A stretch of DNA of 33,364 bases from positions 44,002 through 77,365 of the forward strand of contig NZ_JQCL01000051.1 in NCBI RefSeq assembly GCF_001438845.1. The letters are read 5' to 3'. Below, one piece after another: positions 1-7,559 of this stretch (its first letter is position 1; each line of letters starts with the position of its first letter). Below the pieces are notes generated by a model. The model saw only the letters and a list, made by a program, of their open reading frames with translations. It did not search any database and was not told the DNA's origin. The position numbers and the translations under genes are program-made. This DNA comes from Lactiplantibacillus xiangfangensis. GTDB lineage: Bacteria; Bacillota; Bacilli; Lactobacillales; Lactobacillaceae.

Positions 1-253
1 TCGCTAGCTGCAAAGTACGTGCTGATAACGCATACTGCCAATCAGCCTTATTCGCAACTAATTCATTCCGAACCAAGTAAGTACTGGGATGGGGACTACT
101 GGAATCAATCGTATATAAGTCATACATGTCATTCCAAGTAGCCAATCCCTCATTCCAGCAATACCTGCGATAATCACAAAGTCTACCGAGCACCTTTCTC
201 ATATGACGATTAGGATAAAGTCTTACTTTTTGTGTTCGGATCATCAGCATCAT
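1..253 (-). CDS. tnpB: TnpB-like (OrfB) protein of an IS200/IS605-IS607 type element, N-terminal part, cut by the window edge
   Basis: Reading the minus strand from the ATG at 251-253 gives about 84 residues, open to the left edge. They include the segment KVRLYPNRHMRKVLGRLCDY, then YRRYCWNEGLATWNDMYD, and later NKADWQYALSARTLQLA. This is the typical N-terminal helix-turn-helix region of TnpB proteins, the RNA-guided nucleases of IS200/IS605 and IS607 elements. ATG codons also lie at 250, 248-equivalent and 244 in the same frame; GGTGG just upstream fits a start at 244-250 slightly better than 253. Catalytic RuvC residues and the reRNA/right end would lie beyond the left edge, so intactness cannot be judged. 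No tnpA is visible on this side. Confidence 0.8.
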   Translation of the reverse strand, partial: MMLMIRTQKVRLYPNRHMRKVLGRLCDYRRYCWNEGLATWNDMYDLYTIDSSSPHPSTYLVRNELVANKADWQYALSARTLQLA

Positions 254-443
254 CACCACCCAAATTAGTGTTGTCTTTTCACTTCTCATTATAATTTAGG
301 CCGCTATTGATGTCAGTGATTTGATCATCGAGAATGGCTGCTTTGGGATAAATAAGACTGACTTAGTTGGGAAAGCCGCAACACGAATTTTCACTTTTTT
401 ACAGCAAATGAACTGTGCTGGCTTATCGCTAGATTTAATCGTA

Positions 444-495
444 ACCAAGCTCGCCACCTCCATATTTACTCTCTATGGGGAGCTTGGTATTTTTT
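444..495 (+). terminator. Rho-independent terminator
   Basis: ACCAAGCTC at 444-452 pairs with GAGCTTGGT at 480-488. An inner pairing CTCCATA/TATGGGG lies between the arms, and a T-run follows at 490-495. It points rightward and would end any transcript coming from the left before the exporter gene. Confidence 0.6.
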
Positions 496-574
496 CTACA
501 TAGTTCTACATTTTTCTATATTTTAGTCAATGATTGCACCCTCCTGAGTGGTTGGGTGAAAAGTGGTGAATTGG

Positions 575-606
575 TTGGCTACAAAATTAATTATCTCTAT
601 TATAAT
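575..606 (+). promoter_or_regulatory. Likely promoter of the LysE-type exporter
   Basis: TTGGCT at 575-580 and TATTAT at 599-604 are separated by 18 bases. The overlapping TATAAT at 601-606 would need a 20-base spacer. The ATG follows about 75 bases later. Confidence 0.45.
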
Positions 607-682
607 CATCTCTGAATTAAAAGCTAGTTAAGCAATTGGGGATTTCTAAAAGCTTAACTGGTTGGTACGGAGGTAAAAAGGA

Positions 683-1291
683 ATGCAAGTTTTCTTACAA
701 GGTTTATTATTCGGTGTGGTCTACATCGCACCAATCGGAATGCAGAATCTATTCGTGGTCTCAACGGCGATTGAACAGCCCTTACAGCGGGCGTTGCGGG
801 TGGCATTGATCGTGATCTTTTTTGACGCGTCGTTATCATTAGCCTGTTTCTACGGTATTGGTAAATTACTACAGGCCACACCGTGGTTAGAAATGGCCGT
901 GCTGTTGGTCGGTAGTTTACTGGTCTTTTACATTGGCTGGGGCTTATTGCGCGCGAAGGAGGAAGCCATGGGAACGATGAATGCGGATTTCTCGTATAAG
1001 ACGGCAATCATCACGGCCTTTTCAGTAGCTTGGTTGAACCCGCAAGCGATTATTGACGGGTCCGTCTTGTTAGCGGCCTTTCGGGTTTCAATTCCAATGG
1101 AACTGGCCCATTGGTTCATTATCGGTGTTTTGATTGCTTCGGTTGTCTGGTTCATTGGGCTCACCAGTTTAATTAGTAAGTTCAAGCACTTGATGCAACC
1201 ACGGGTCTTATTGTGGATCAACCGGGTTTGTGGCGCAGTGATAATTTTATACGGTGTAAAATTATTGGCGACCTTTGTGACTAAAATTTAG
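683..1291 (+). CDS. LysE/ArgO-family amino-acid exporter
   Basis: A 202-residue, strongly hydrophobic protein with about six membrane segments and the opening GLLFGVVYIAPIGMQNLFVV. The (P)IGMQN motif near residue 20 is typical of LysE/ArgO exporters of lysine and arginine. A second typical segment, SVAWLNPQAIIDGS, lies near residue 110. Length is normal for the family. Start is the ATG at 683, behind GGAGG at 668-672 and AAGGA at 676-680. An aminotransferase and the arginine repressor follow on the same strand, which suggests a link to basic amino-acid balance, but substrate cannot be set from sequence alone. Confidence 0.88.
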   Translation: MQVFLQGLLFGVVYIAPIGMQNLFVVSTAIEQPLQRALRVALIVIFFDASLSLACFYGIGKLLQATPWLEMAVLLVGSLLVFYIGWGLLRAKEEAMGTMNADFSYKTAIITAFSVAWLNPQAIIDGSVLLAAFRVSIPMELAHWFIIGVLIASVVWFIGLTSLISKFKHLMQPRVLLWINRVCGAVIILYGVKLLATFVTKI

Positions 1292-1358
1292 TTGCAGTCT
1301 GGGAAAGCAATCGGTATGCTTGAGCTATTGGACTTTTTTATGGAAGGAACGATAGCAT

Positions 1359-2483
1359 ATGCAAATTGCCGGATTTGGGGTTGAAGCTTGGCTCAACGAG
1401 CATGAGCGCGAAGCAACGACGGATATTAGTCAAAGCTCGGTTTCAGCACTGACCATGGCGGAAGTGACCGCGCTGGATGGACAAGGCGGTCAGCAGTTTT
1501 ATCAACAACTCAACCAAATGCGGTTAGATTACGGTTGGATTGAAGGTTCGCCAGAGTTTAAGCAGCTAGTTAGTGGGTTATATGAACGGGTCCCAGCGGA
1601 AAACGTGTTGCAAACGAACGGGGCGACCGGGGCCAATCAACTGGCAATTTACAGTTTGATTGAACCCGGAGATCACGTTATTTCCCTATACCCGACTTAT
1701 CAGCAGTTATACGATATTCCGAAGTCATTAGGGGCGACGGTTGATTATTGGCACATTCGTGAATCCCATGACTGGATGCCGGATATCGATGAATTAAAAG
1801 CGTTGATTCGGCCAAATACCAAGATGATTTTGCTAAATAACGCGATGAACCCGACTGGCGGGCTCCTTGACCGCGCAATGTTAGAAGCAGTCGTAGCAGT
1901 AGCACAATCGGTTGGGGCGTACGTCTTAGCGGACGAAGTTTATGAACCCTTGGATGGGACGCCGTTTACGTCGATTGCTGACGTGTATGACCGGGGCATT
2001 GCCATCAACAGTTTGTCAAAGACGTACTCGGCACCGGGTCTGCGGATTGGTTGGACGGCGACGTCTGATACTAAGATTGCTGATCTATTTCGGAAGTACC
2101 GGGACTATACGATGATTTCCGGTGGGGTTTTTAATGACCAACTGGCGGTCTTGATCTTGCAACATCGTGCGGAGATTCTGGCGCGCAATCGGCAGATTGT
2201 TAGCCGCAACCTGAAGTTGTTTACGGATTGGGTCGCAACCCAGTCCCGGGTTAGTTTGATTGCACCACACGGTATTTCAGTATCGTGTATCAAGCTAGAC
2301 GTGCCGTTAACGGACGAACAATTTTGTTTGAATCTATTGCGCGATACCGGGGTCTTACTTGTGCCCGGATCACGGTTTGCGATTCCGGGACACGCCCGTC
2401 TCGGTTATTGTACGGATACGACGACGTTAAAACGGGGTCTGCGGTTGTTGGGTGATTATTTAAAACAGTTTGACCGAGATTAA
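1359..2483 (+). CDS. PLP-dependent aminotransferase, class I/II
   Basis: A 374-residue fold-type I aminotransferase. Visible family features are the NPTGG segment (N164-P165), the pyridoxal-ring contacts ADEVY (D192, Y195), and the Schiff-base lysine in SLSKTYSAPGLRIGW (K221). Arg near 229 belongs to the phosphate-binding motif. Ribosome site GGAAGGA lies just ahead of the ATG. It follows the exporter by 67 bases on the same strand and ends in its own terminator, so the two may form one transcript. The amino-acid substrate is not recognisable; the position before argR makes arginine- or lysine-related metabolism possible, which is inference. Confidence 0.88.
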   Translation: MQIAGFGVEAWLNEHEREATTDISQSSVSALTMAEVTALDGQGGQQFYQQLNQMRLDYGWIEGSPEFKQLVSGLYERVPAENVLQTNGATGANQLAIYSLIEPGDHVISLYPTYQQLYDIPKSLGATVDYWHIRESHDWMPDIDELKALIRPNTKMILLNNAMNPTGGLLDRAMLEAVVAVAQSVGAYVLADEVYEPLDGTPFTSIADVYDRGIAINSLSKTYSAPGLRIGWTATSDTKIADLFRKYRDYTMISGGVFNDQLAVLILQHRAEILARNRQIVSRNLKLFTDWVATQSRVSLIAPHGISVSCIKLDVPLTDEQFCLNLLRDTGVLLVPGSRFAIPGHARLGYCTDTTTLKRGLRLLGDYLKQFDRD

Positions 2484-2509
2484 CTCAATTTTTATTCATC
2501 TTTTTTATT

Positions 2510-2549
2510 AGCATAACTTCCTGACAAACTGGGAAATTATGCTTTTTTT
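2510..2549 (+). terminator. Rho-independent terminator after the aminotransferase
   Basis: AGCATAA pairs with TTATGCT and an inner TTCC pairs with GGAA; TTTTTTT follows the stem. Confidence 0.8.
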
Positions 2550-2573
2550 GCGGTGTCTAGCGTAGTTAGCCGC

Positions 2574-2608
2574 ATGAATATTTGTTATAATGTATTCATA
2601 ATTATGAA
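2574..2608 (+). promoter_or_regulatory. argR promoter with ARG-box-like dyads
   Basis: TATAAT lies at 2586-2591 as a good -10; the -35 (near 2563) is weak. ATGAATA (2574-2580) and TATTCAT (2593-2599) flank the -10, and a perfect 14-base palindrome TTCATAATTATGAA lies at 2595-2608. TGAAT/ATTCA are the known half-sites of ARG boxes bound by ArgR/AhrC, so autoregulation is likely. The spacing between half-sites is not canonical. Confidence 0.6.
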
Positions 2609-2623
2609 GGGGAGGTCCCGCAC

Positions 2624-3091
2624 ATGAAAAAGACTGATCGCCAAGCAGCGATTGATCAACTGATCAACCAGTATCCGATTGCGACTCAGGAAGAACTGAT
2701 GGCCAAATTAAAGGCGGAGGGGATTGCTGCAACGCAGGCGACGATTTCGCGGGACATCCGTGAAATGCAAATCGTCAAGACGCCGGACGAACACGGACAA
2801 GCCCGCTATTCAATTTTTAAAGCGAGCGGTAAGAATGAACAGGATCGGCTGTTTGAAAGCTTGCACGACGTGGTAACGGGAGTCGACCGGGTTGAATTTA
2901 TGAATATCATCCATACGTTGCCTAGCAATGGGAACTTGTTAGCTGCAATTATCGATGATTTGAAAATGCCCGAGGTTAGCGGCACGTTGGCCGGACATGA
3001 TACGATTTTTGTGGTCAGTCCGAGTGTTGAGATCGCCAAAGAATTACACGCGTTGATAATTAGCCACGTGGCAAATGAAGATGAATTATAG
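2624..3091 (+). CDS. argR: Arginine repressor ArgR
   Basis: A 155-residue ArgR/AhrC-family regulator of normal length. The N-terminal winged helix (about 1-70) has the signature ATQATISRDIREMQIVK. The C-terminal hexamerisation and arginine-binding domain (about 80-150) includes GTLAGHDTIFVV at 120-131. In well-studied members this loop reads GxxAGDDT, two Asp residues contacting arginine; here the first is His125 and D126 remains, which may alter co-repressor binding. Lactobacilli can carry two cooperating ArgR copies, so this may be one of a pair. Start ATG 2624 follows GGGGAGG at about 2609-2614. A strong terminator follows directly. Confidence 0.93.
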   Translation: MKKTDRQAAIDQLINQYPIATQEELMAKLKAEGIAATQATISRDIREMQIVKTPDEHGQARYSIFKASGKNEQDRLFESLHDVVTGVDRVEFMNIIHTLPSNGNLLAAIIDDLKMPEVSGTLAGHDTIFVVSPSVEIAKELHALIISHVANEDEL

Positions 3092-3095
3092 AAGT

Positions 3096-3123
3096 AAATC
3101 GTCGGCTTGCCGACGATTTTTTT
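3096..3123 (+). terminator. Rho-independent terminator of argR
   Basis: AAATCGTCGGC and GCCGACGATTT form an 11-bp perfect stem with a TT loop, followed by T residues to 3123. Confidence 0.9.
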
Positions 3124-3150
3124 GCAAAGTTGAGGCGGTCACGGTATTAT
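3122..3150 (+). promoter_or_regulatory. Promoter of the small 40-codon gene
   Basis: TTGCAA (3122-3127) and TATTAT (3145-3150) are separated by exactly 17 bases. It begins right at the end of the argR terminator. Confidence 0.55.
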
Positions 3151-3188
3151 TTTACTTAGACAACTAATAGAGAGTGAGATGTCATTTA

Positions 3189-3311
3189 GTGAAGTATACA
3201 AAAAAACGGACATCCCGAACCAATCAAAAAAAACGGGATGCCACTTTTGAAAAATTCAAGCAGCAGCAAAATGAATTGAATGCCAATCGGCGGGGTGTCC
3301 GTCGTAAATAA
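3189..3311 (+). CDS. Small basic protein of unknown function (40 aa)
   Basis: GTG at 3189 opens a 40-codon frame ending in TAA at 3309-3311. The product is very basic and Arg/Lys/Gln-rich, beginning MKYTKKRTSRTNQKKRDA and ending NANRRGVRRK; it has no hydrophobic segment. The unit is complete: a well-spaced promoter upstream, a moderate ribosome site (AGAGTGAG, 3171-3178), and a terminator one base after the stop. An overlapping ATG at 3179 opens only 21 codons. I do not recognise the family. The unit could instead encode a small RNA of about 190 bases; the coding reading is favoured because the stop sits exactly against the terminator. Confidence 0.5.
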   Translation: MKYTKKRTSRTNQKKRDATFEKFKQQQNELNANRRGVRRK

Positions 3312-3343
3312 AGCACAAGGCGACCCAGTCTTGGGCTTTTTTT
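3312..3343 (+). terminator. Rho-independent terminator after the small basic gene
   Basis: AGC-A-CAAG pairs with CTTG-G-GCT with one internal mismatch; TTTTTTT follows. Confidence 0.7.
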
Positions 3344-3460
3344 GTCGCGGTGAGTGGCTTGTTATGATTAAAATACGTTAGTTAATGATTGTGTCAGCGA
3401 CATATTTTTGAAGATTTGTTCAAGGTTCATCCCCAGAAGTTAGTAAATGGGGATTTATGA

Positions 3461-3539
3461 TACAATTATCAAAGCTAACAAGTAACGCGGTGCCGGCACC
3501 GTCAGTTAATGGCGGGGCGTGTTGGTTGATTAACCAACA
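3461..3539 (+). promoter_or_regulatory. Leader of the penicillin-binding protein gene with two palindromes
   Basis: TACAAT at 3461-3466 is a possible -10. The stretch after it holds a perfect 14-base palindrome CGGTGCCGGCACCG (3488-3501) and an 8-bp inverted repeat TGTTGGTT/AACCAACA (3520-3539). Both would lie in the untranslated leader if translation begins at 3568. No T-run follows, so they are not terminators. Confidence 0.4.
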
Positions 3540-3567
3540 ACGGCACTGGCTGAACAAGGGGAAGATT

Positions 3568-5709
3568 ATGCAAAAAAATGGTTTTTGGGCCACGGTCAAA
3601 AATGGCTTGCAAGTCATTGGTCATTGGCTGCAACCATACTGGCAGCGATTAGCTGCCGTGGTTGGCTATCAATGGCACCGGCGACAATTAACACGCTGGC
3701 TGATCGTGCTCATTTTAACGGTGATCTTGATCGGGAGCGCCTATTTAACTTTTGAGGCCAAAACGTCTAAGATCAGTCATTTACAGGCCGAACTTGAAAA
3801 GGTCACGACAATCTATGATAGCGACAGCAAGAAAGCAGGAACCCTATACTCGCAAAAGGGCACTTACGTCCATTTGAGTAGTATTTCAAAGAACTTGCAA
3901 AACGCGGTGATTTCAACCGAAGACCGTAACTTTTACAAGGAACACGGTTTTTCCATTAAGGGGATCGGTCGTGCGGCAATGTTACTCGTGGTCAATAAGT
4001 TACTTGGTCGCGACTACATCAGTGGTGGTGGGAGTACGTTAACGCAACAACTGGTTAAAAATGCCTACTTAACCCAGCAGCAGACCTTTTCTCGTAAGCT
4101 ACGCGAAATCTTCTTATCGATTGAAACGGAAAACGTTTATTCTAAGCAACAGATTTTAGCGATGTATTTGAACAATGCTTACTTTGGGCACGGTGTTTGG
4201 GGCGCTGAGGATGCTTCCGAACGGTACTTTGGGGTGCACGCCTCGGAGCTGAGTGTTGATCAGGCCGCAACGTTGGCCGGGATGCTGAGTTCGCCGAGTG
4301 GTTATGATCCAATCAACCACCCGAAAGCGTCGACCGCCCGGCGAAACGTCGTTTTAAATAATATGGTTGCCAACAAAAAGTTGTCGCAAAGTGAATACGA
4401 AATGTACACCAAAAAAGCGATGACGTTGAATGACAATTATCATTATGAAAGTCGGTATAACTATCCGTACTACTTTGATGCGGTTATCGATGAAGCGATT
4501 AACAAGTATGACCTGACGGAATCTGACATCATGAACCGGGGTTATAAGATTTATACGTCACTTAATCAGGATGATCAGACACAGATGCAGAACTCGTTTA
4601 AAAATCCTAACTTATTCCCAGCGAATGCGGATGACGGGACTAAGGTCCAGGGGGCTTCAATTGCGGTTGATCCGTCAACGGGTGGCGTTTTAGCTGTTGT
4701 TGGTGGCCGTGGTAAGCACGTCTTTCGGGGCTTTAACCGGGCCATCCAAATTAAGCGGCAACCGGGATCAACGATCAAGCCGCTTGCGACCTATACGCCC
4801 GCACTGGAAAACGGGTATACTTACGATTCAAACTTGTCTAACAAGAAGCAGACTTTTGGCGCGAATAAGTATGCGCCAAAAAACTATGACAACGTTTATT
4901 CTTCGTCGGTGCCAATGTATACGGCGCTAGCGCAAAGTATGAATATTCCGGCCGTGTGGTTGTTAAATAAGGTCGGCGTCAATAAGGGCTATAAATCAGT
5001 TAAGAAGTTTGGGTTGCCGGTCACTAAATCGGATGATAACTTGGCGTTAGCCCTCGGTGGGTTGACTTCCGGGGTGTCACCTGCGCAGATGACGAGTGCC
5101 TATACTGCTTTTGCCAATGGTGGTAAGAAGACCACGGCGCACTTTATTACGAAAATCGTGGATGCGAGTGGCAACGTGATCGTTGATAATACGAAGACTA
5201 AGGACAAGAAGATCATGTCTAGCAGCGTTGCTAAGGAAATGACCAGTATGATGCTCGGAACCTACAATAGTGGGACCGGGGCTGCGGCGAAGCCTTACGG
5301 GTATAAAGTTGCTGGTAAGACTGGGAGCACGCAGGCCGATTATAGTACCGGTTCGGGTACCAAAGATCAGTGGATGATTGCTTATACGCCGGATATCGTG
5401 GTGACGACTTGGATTGGGTTTGATAGTACGAACAGTACGCACTATCTGAAGAGTTTGTCGGAAAATCAACTGTCCTCACTCTTTAAAAATGAATTACAAA
5501 ACATTTTGCCGAATACTAAGAACACGAGTTTTGACACGCAGGATGCCGCCACTTTGGCAAACGAAGCTGCAAATAACAATAATAATGATTCTGATAGTAA
5601 TGGTTCTGTTTGGAACAGTGTCGAAAAGGGTGCTAGTGACGTTGGTAAGGCCGTAAAAGACACTGCCAAGAGCTGGTTCTCACAGGCTAAAAAGTTAATT
5701 GGAAACTAA
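3568..5709 (+). CDS. pbp2A: Class A penicillin-binding protein (glycosyltransferase/transpeptidase), PBP2A/PBP1A type
   Basis: A bifunctional peptidoglycan polymerase and cross-linking enzyme anchored in the membrane. I place the start at 3568 (713 residues), after AAGGGGAAG; the frame is open back to 3457, but that part overlaps the likely promoter. One membrane segment lies at about 43-62. The GT51 glycosyltransferase domain (about 90-260) has EDRNFYKEHG (catalytic E118), GGSTLTQQ (154-161) and RKLREIFLSIE. The transpeptidase domain (about 360-640) has STIK (Ser401 nucleophile), SMN (457-459) and KTGST (584-588). The C-terminus is Asn/Ser-rich and low complexity, with a final stretch rich in Lys and Ser. 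All catalytic motifs are intact. Confidence 0.95.
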   Translation: MQKNGFWATVKNGLQVIGHWLQPYWQRLAAVVGYQWHRRQLTRWLIVLILTVILIGSAYLTFEAKTSKISHLQAELEKVTTIYDSDSKKAGTLYSQKGTYVHLSSISKNLQNAVISTEDRNFYKEHGFSIKGIGRAAMLLVVNKLLGRDYISGGGSTLTQQLVKNAYLTQQQTFSRKLREIFLSIETENVYSKQQILAMYLNNAYFGHGVWGAEDASERYFGVHASELSVDQAATLAGMLSSPSGYDPINHPKASTARRNVVLNNMVANKKLSQSEYEMYTKKAMTLNDNYHYESRYNYPYYFDAVIDEAINKYDLTESDIMNRGYKIYTSLNQDDQTQMQNSFKNPNLFPANADDGTKVQGASIAVDPSTGGVLAVVGGRGKHVFRGFNRAIQIKRQPGSTIKPLATYTPALENGYTYDSNLSNKKQTFGANKYAPKNYDNVYSSSVPMYTALAQSMNIPAVWLLNKVGVNKGYKSVKKFGLPVTKSDDNLALALGGLTSGVSPAQMTSAYTAFANGGKKTTAHFITKIVDASGNVIVDNTKTKDKKIMSSSVAKEMTSMMLGTYNSGTGAAAKPYGYKVAGKTGSTQADYSTGSGTKDQWMIAYTPDIVVTTWIGFDSTNSTHYLKSLSENQLSSLFKNELQNILPNTKNTSFDTQDAATLANEAANNNNNDSDSNGSVWNSVEKGASDVGKAVKDTAKSWFSQAKKLIGN

Positions 5710-5780
5710 GGCTAACGCTATTAAAAAATTAACAAAAATGCTAAAATAATTACGACACATACTTCGAGGAGGAACTAACG

Positions 5781-6125
5781 ATGGCCGTTAATATTTACGA
5801 TACTGCGAACCAATTGGAACAAGATTTACGTCAAACCAAAGAATACAAAGAATTGCAGACTGCTTATGAAACAATGAAAGCAAATCAGAGTGCGTTTGAC
5901 CTCTTCAAAGATTTTCAAGAAATTCAAATGCAACTTTCACAAAAGCAAATGAATGGCGAAGAACTTTCCGATGAAGAAGTTAAGAAGGCACATGATCTTG
6001 CGGATAAAGTTGGCAATGTCGATGAAATCAAAGCCCTAATGGGTAAAGAACGCAACTTAAACCAGCTGATGAATGATTTGAATCAGATCATTACGAAACC
6101 GGTTCAAGAACTTTACAACGACTAG
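5781..6125 (+). CDS. YlbF/YmcA-family regulatory protein
   Basis: A 114-residue, charged, all-helical protein starting MAVNIYDTANQLEQDL, behind a strong GAGGAGGA site. It matches the YlbF/YmcA (Com_YlbF) family. In Bacillus subtilis, YlbF, YmcA and YaaT form a complex that acts with RNase Y on mRNA maturation and affects competence, sporulation and biofilm. The 71-base gap from the PBP gene has AT-rich promoter-like sequence, so it may be separately transcribed. The downstream genes are also linked to nucleases and RNA turnover, but a common role is only inference. Confidence 0.88.
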   Translation: MAVNIYDTANQLEQDLRQTKEYKELQTAYETMKANQSAFDLFKDFQEIQMQLSQKQMNGEELSDEEVKKAHDLADKVGNVDEIKALMGKERNLNQLMNDLNQIITKPVQELYND

Positions 6126-6140
6126 TTTGTAGAGAGTGGG

Positions 6141-6243
6141 ACAAAAGACGGTTAGCTTGTGAGCATTAACGTGAAATCAGCGATTATTCCTGGGTTTGGA
6201 ATGGTCGCTGATTTCGGGTTAAGCGGAGCAAGCTGCCTTTTGT
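6141..6243. repeat. Long structured hairpin element, possible dispersed repeat or ncRNA
   Basis: ACAAAAG (6141-6147) pairs with CTTTTGT (6237-6243). AGCTTG pairs with CAAGCT. GAAATCAGCGA (6173-6183) pairs perfectly with TCGCTGATTTC (6205-6215), and ATTCC/GGAAT closes the apex around TGGGTTT. The whole is about 103 bases with bulges and is preceded by GAGAGTGGG. No open frame. It sits between the YlbF-like gene and a separate terminator. Element type is unknown to me. Confidence 0.55.
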
Positions 6244-6267
6244 TGCACGTTTCGACCATAGTAATAG

Positions 6268-6311
6268 AAAAACCGTTCAGAAATATTTAATATTTTTGAA
6301 CGGTTTTTGAG
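6268..6311. terminator. Rho-independent terminator, potentially bidirectional
   Basis: AAAAACCGTTCA (6268-6279) pairs with TGAACGGTTTTT (6297-6308). The A-run and T-run on either side make it usable on both strands. Confidence 0.85.
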
Positions 6312-6344
6312 TTTTACCCCAGACTTTTTTTGATGGAGGAAAAA

Positions 6345-7559
6345 ATGAAATTCTTACACGCTGCGGATTTACATTTAGATACACCCTTTTTAGGGCTGAG
6401 TGACTTGCCGAATGCGCTGCAGCAGCGCTTGATCCAAGCCCCCTTGACGGCTTTGCATCGCCTAGTTGATCTAGCGTTAGATGAACAGGTCGACTTTGTG
6501 TTGCTCGTGGGGGACTTATTTGATTCACAAGCGCAGAGTGTGCAAGCGCAGGCTGCCTTGATGAACGAATTAGAACGGCTTCACCGGGTTCAAATTCCGG
6601 TGCTCTTGTCATTTGGAAACCATGATTTTCAGGCTGACTTAACGACGTGGCACTTTCCAAGCAATGTGCACGTCTTTGGCCCCCAAGTGACGACGGTCAC
6701 CCTGACGACCAATGCACAGGAAAAGGTTGCTATCAGTGGTTTTAGCTACAGCCAACGCTGGATTCAAACTGATTTGACCAGCCAATACCCGTTAAAGACG
6801 AGTGCGGTTGATTATCAGATTGGGACGCTCCACGGACAAGTTGGCCAGGCGGGAGACCACTACGCCCCGTTTAGCGTTGGGGAATTGTTAGCCAAGCACG
6901 ATGATTATTGGGCGTTAGGTCACATCCATCAACGCCAAGTATTAAATGCCCAGCCACCCGTCGTTTACGCGGGTAATATTCAGGGCCGTCACCGTGGTGA
7001 GACCGGCGCGAAGGGCTGTTTAATCGTTACGAGTCAACCGGATCATACCTTGCAATCGACCTTCAAACCGCTAACGGACATTATTTGGACAGATATAACT
7101 GCGGATTTAACGGGAACTTATACCCGGTCAAACTTATTGAATGCTTTAAGTGATCAACTCAATCAGCAGTGTCACGATGGCTTGCAACTAGTCAGTCTGA
7201 TGTTACCAACTGCGGCCCAATTGGACGCTAACGCCCAGCTGGCACTTAATCAGGGGGCCCTCTTGGCGCAATTGCGGGAACGGGCAACTGAACATTGGTG
7301 GCCCGTTCAAATTGAGCAAGCGGTCAATTCAGCTGAAGCCACGTCCTTTGGCGTCAACCAAGCAACATGGGAGTCCGCTGGACAACAGGTTGTGACGGCG
7401 GATGCGATTGCTGATTTAGCGGCTAATTTATTAAATGAAGACTTTTTAAATACGGCATTATTAGAAACGATGACGCCAGCACAATGGCAAGCGCAGGTGA
7501 TGCGGTTGCTGACGGATCAATATCACGTGACGACGGGGGGGACGAACGATGTGGATTAA
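6345..7559 (+). CDS. yhaO: YhaO-like DNA repair metallophosphoesterase (SbcD/Mre11 type)
   Basis: A 404-residue protein with the calcineurin-like phosphoesterase metal motifs in order: FLHAADLHLDTPF near the start, VGDLFDSQ near 56, SFGNHDFQ near 90, TLHGQVG near 160 and LGHIHQRQ near 192. These are typical of Mre11/SbcD nucleases, which act on DNA ends with an SMC-like ATPase partner. Start ATG 6345 follows GGAGG at 6335-6339 with 5-base spacing; in-frame TTG and ATG codons slightly upstream overlap that site. It overlaps the next gene by 11 bases, so the two are translationally linked. The C-terminal half is a less conserved capping region. Confidence 0.92.
   Translation: MKFLHAADLHLDTPFLGLSDLPNALQQRLIQAPLTALHRLVDLALDEQVDFVLLVGDLFDSQAQSVQAQAALMNELERLHRVQIPVLLSFGNHDFQADLTTWHFPSNVHVFGPQVTTVTLTTNAQEKVAISGFSYSQRWIQTDLTSQYPLKTSAVDYQIGTLHGQVGQAGDHYAPFSVGELLAKHDDYWALGHIHQRQVLNAQPPVVYAGNIQGRHRGETGAKGCLIVTSQPDHTLQSTFKPLTDIIWTDITADLTGTYTRSNLLNALSDQLNQQCHDGLQLVSLMLPTAAQLDANAQLALNQGALLAQLRERATEHWWPVQIEQAVNSAEATSFGVNQATWESAGQQVVTADAIADLAANLLNEDFLNTALLETMTPAQWQAQVMRLLTDQYHVTTGGTNDVD

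Larger units (their letters stand above)
254..682. other. Intergenic region between tnpB start and the LysE gene
   Basis: About 430 bases without a convincing gene. The first part probably holds the outer end of the tnpB-carrying element. A 60-codon open frame at 321-503 begins with TTG, has no ribosome site and overlaps a terminator hairpin, so I do not call it. The second half holds a plausible promoter for the exporter gene at 683. Confidence 0.5.

Noticed and set aside
321-503. 60-codon open frame left of the exporter gene
   Set aside because: TTG start without ribosome site, and its last third is the terminator hairpin at 444-495.
3457-3567. Upstream start for the PBP gene
   Set aside because: The segment overlaps the probable -10 and lacks a ribosome site; ATG 3568 has AAGGGGAAG.
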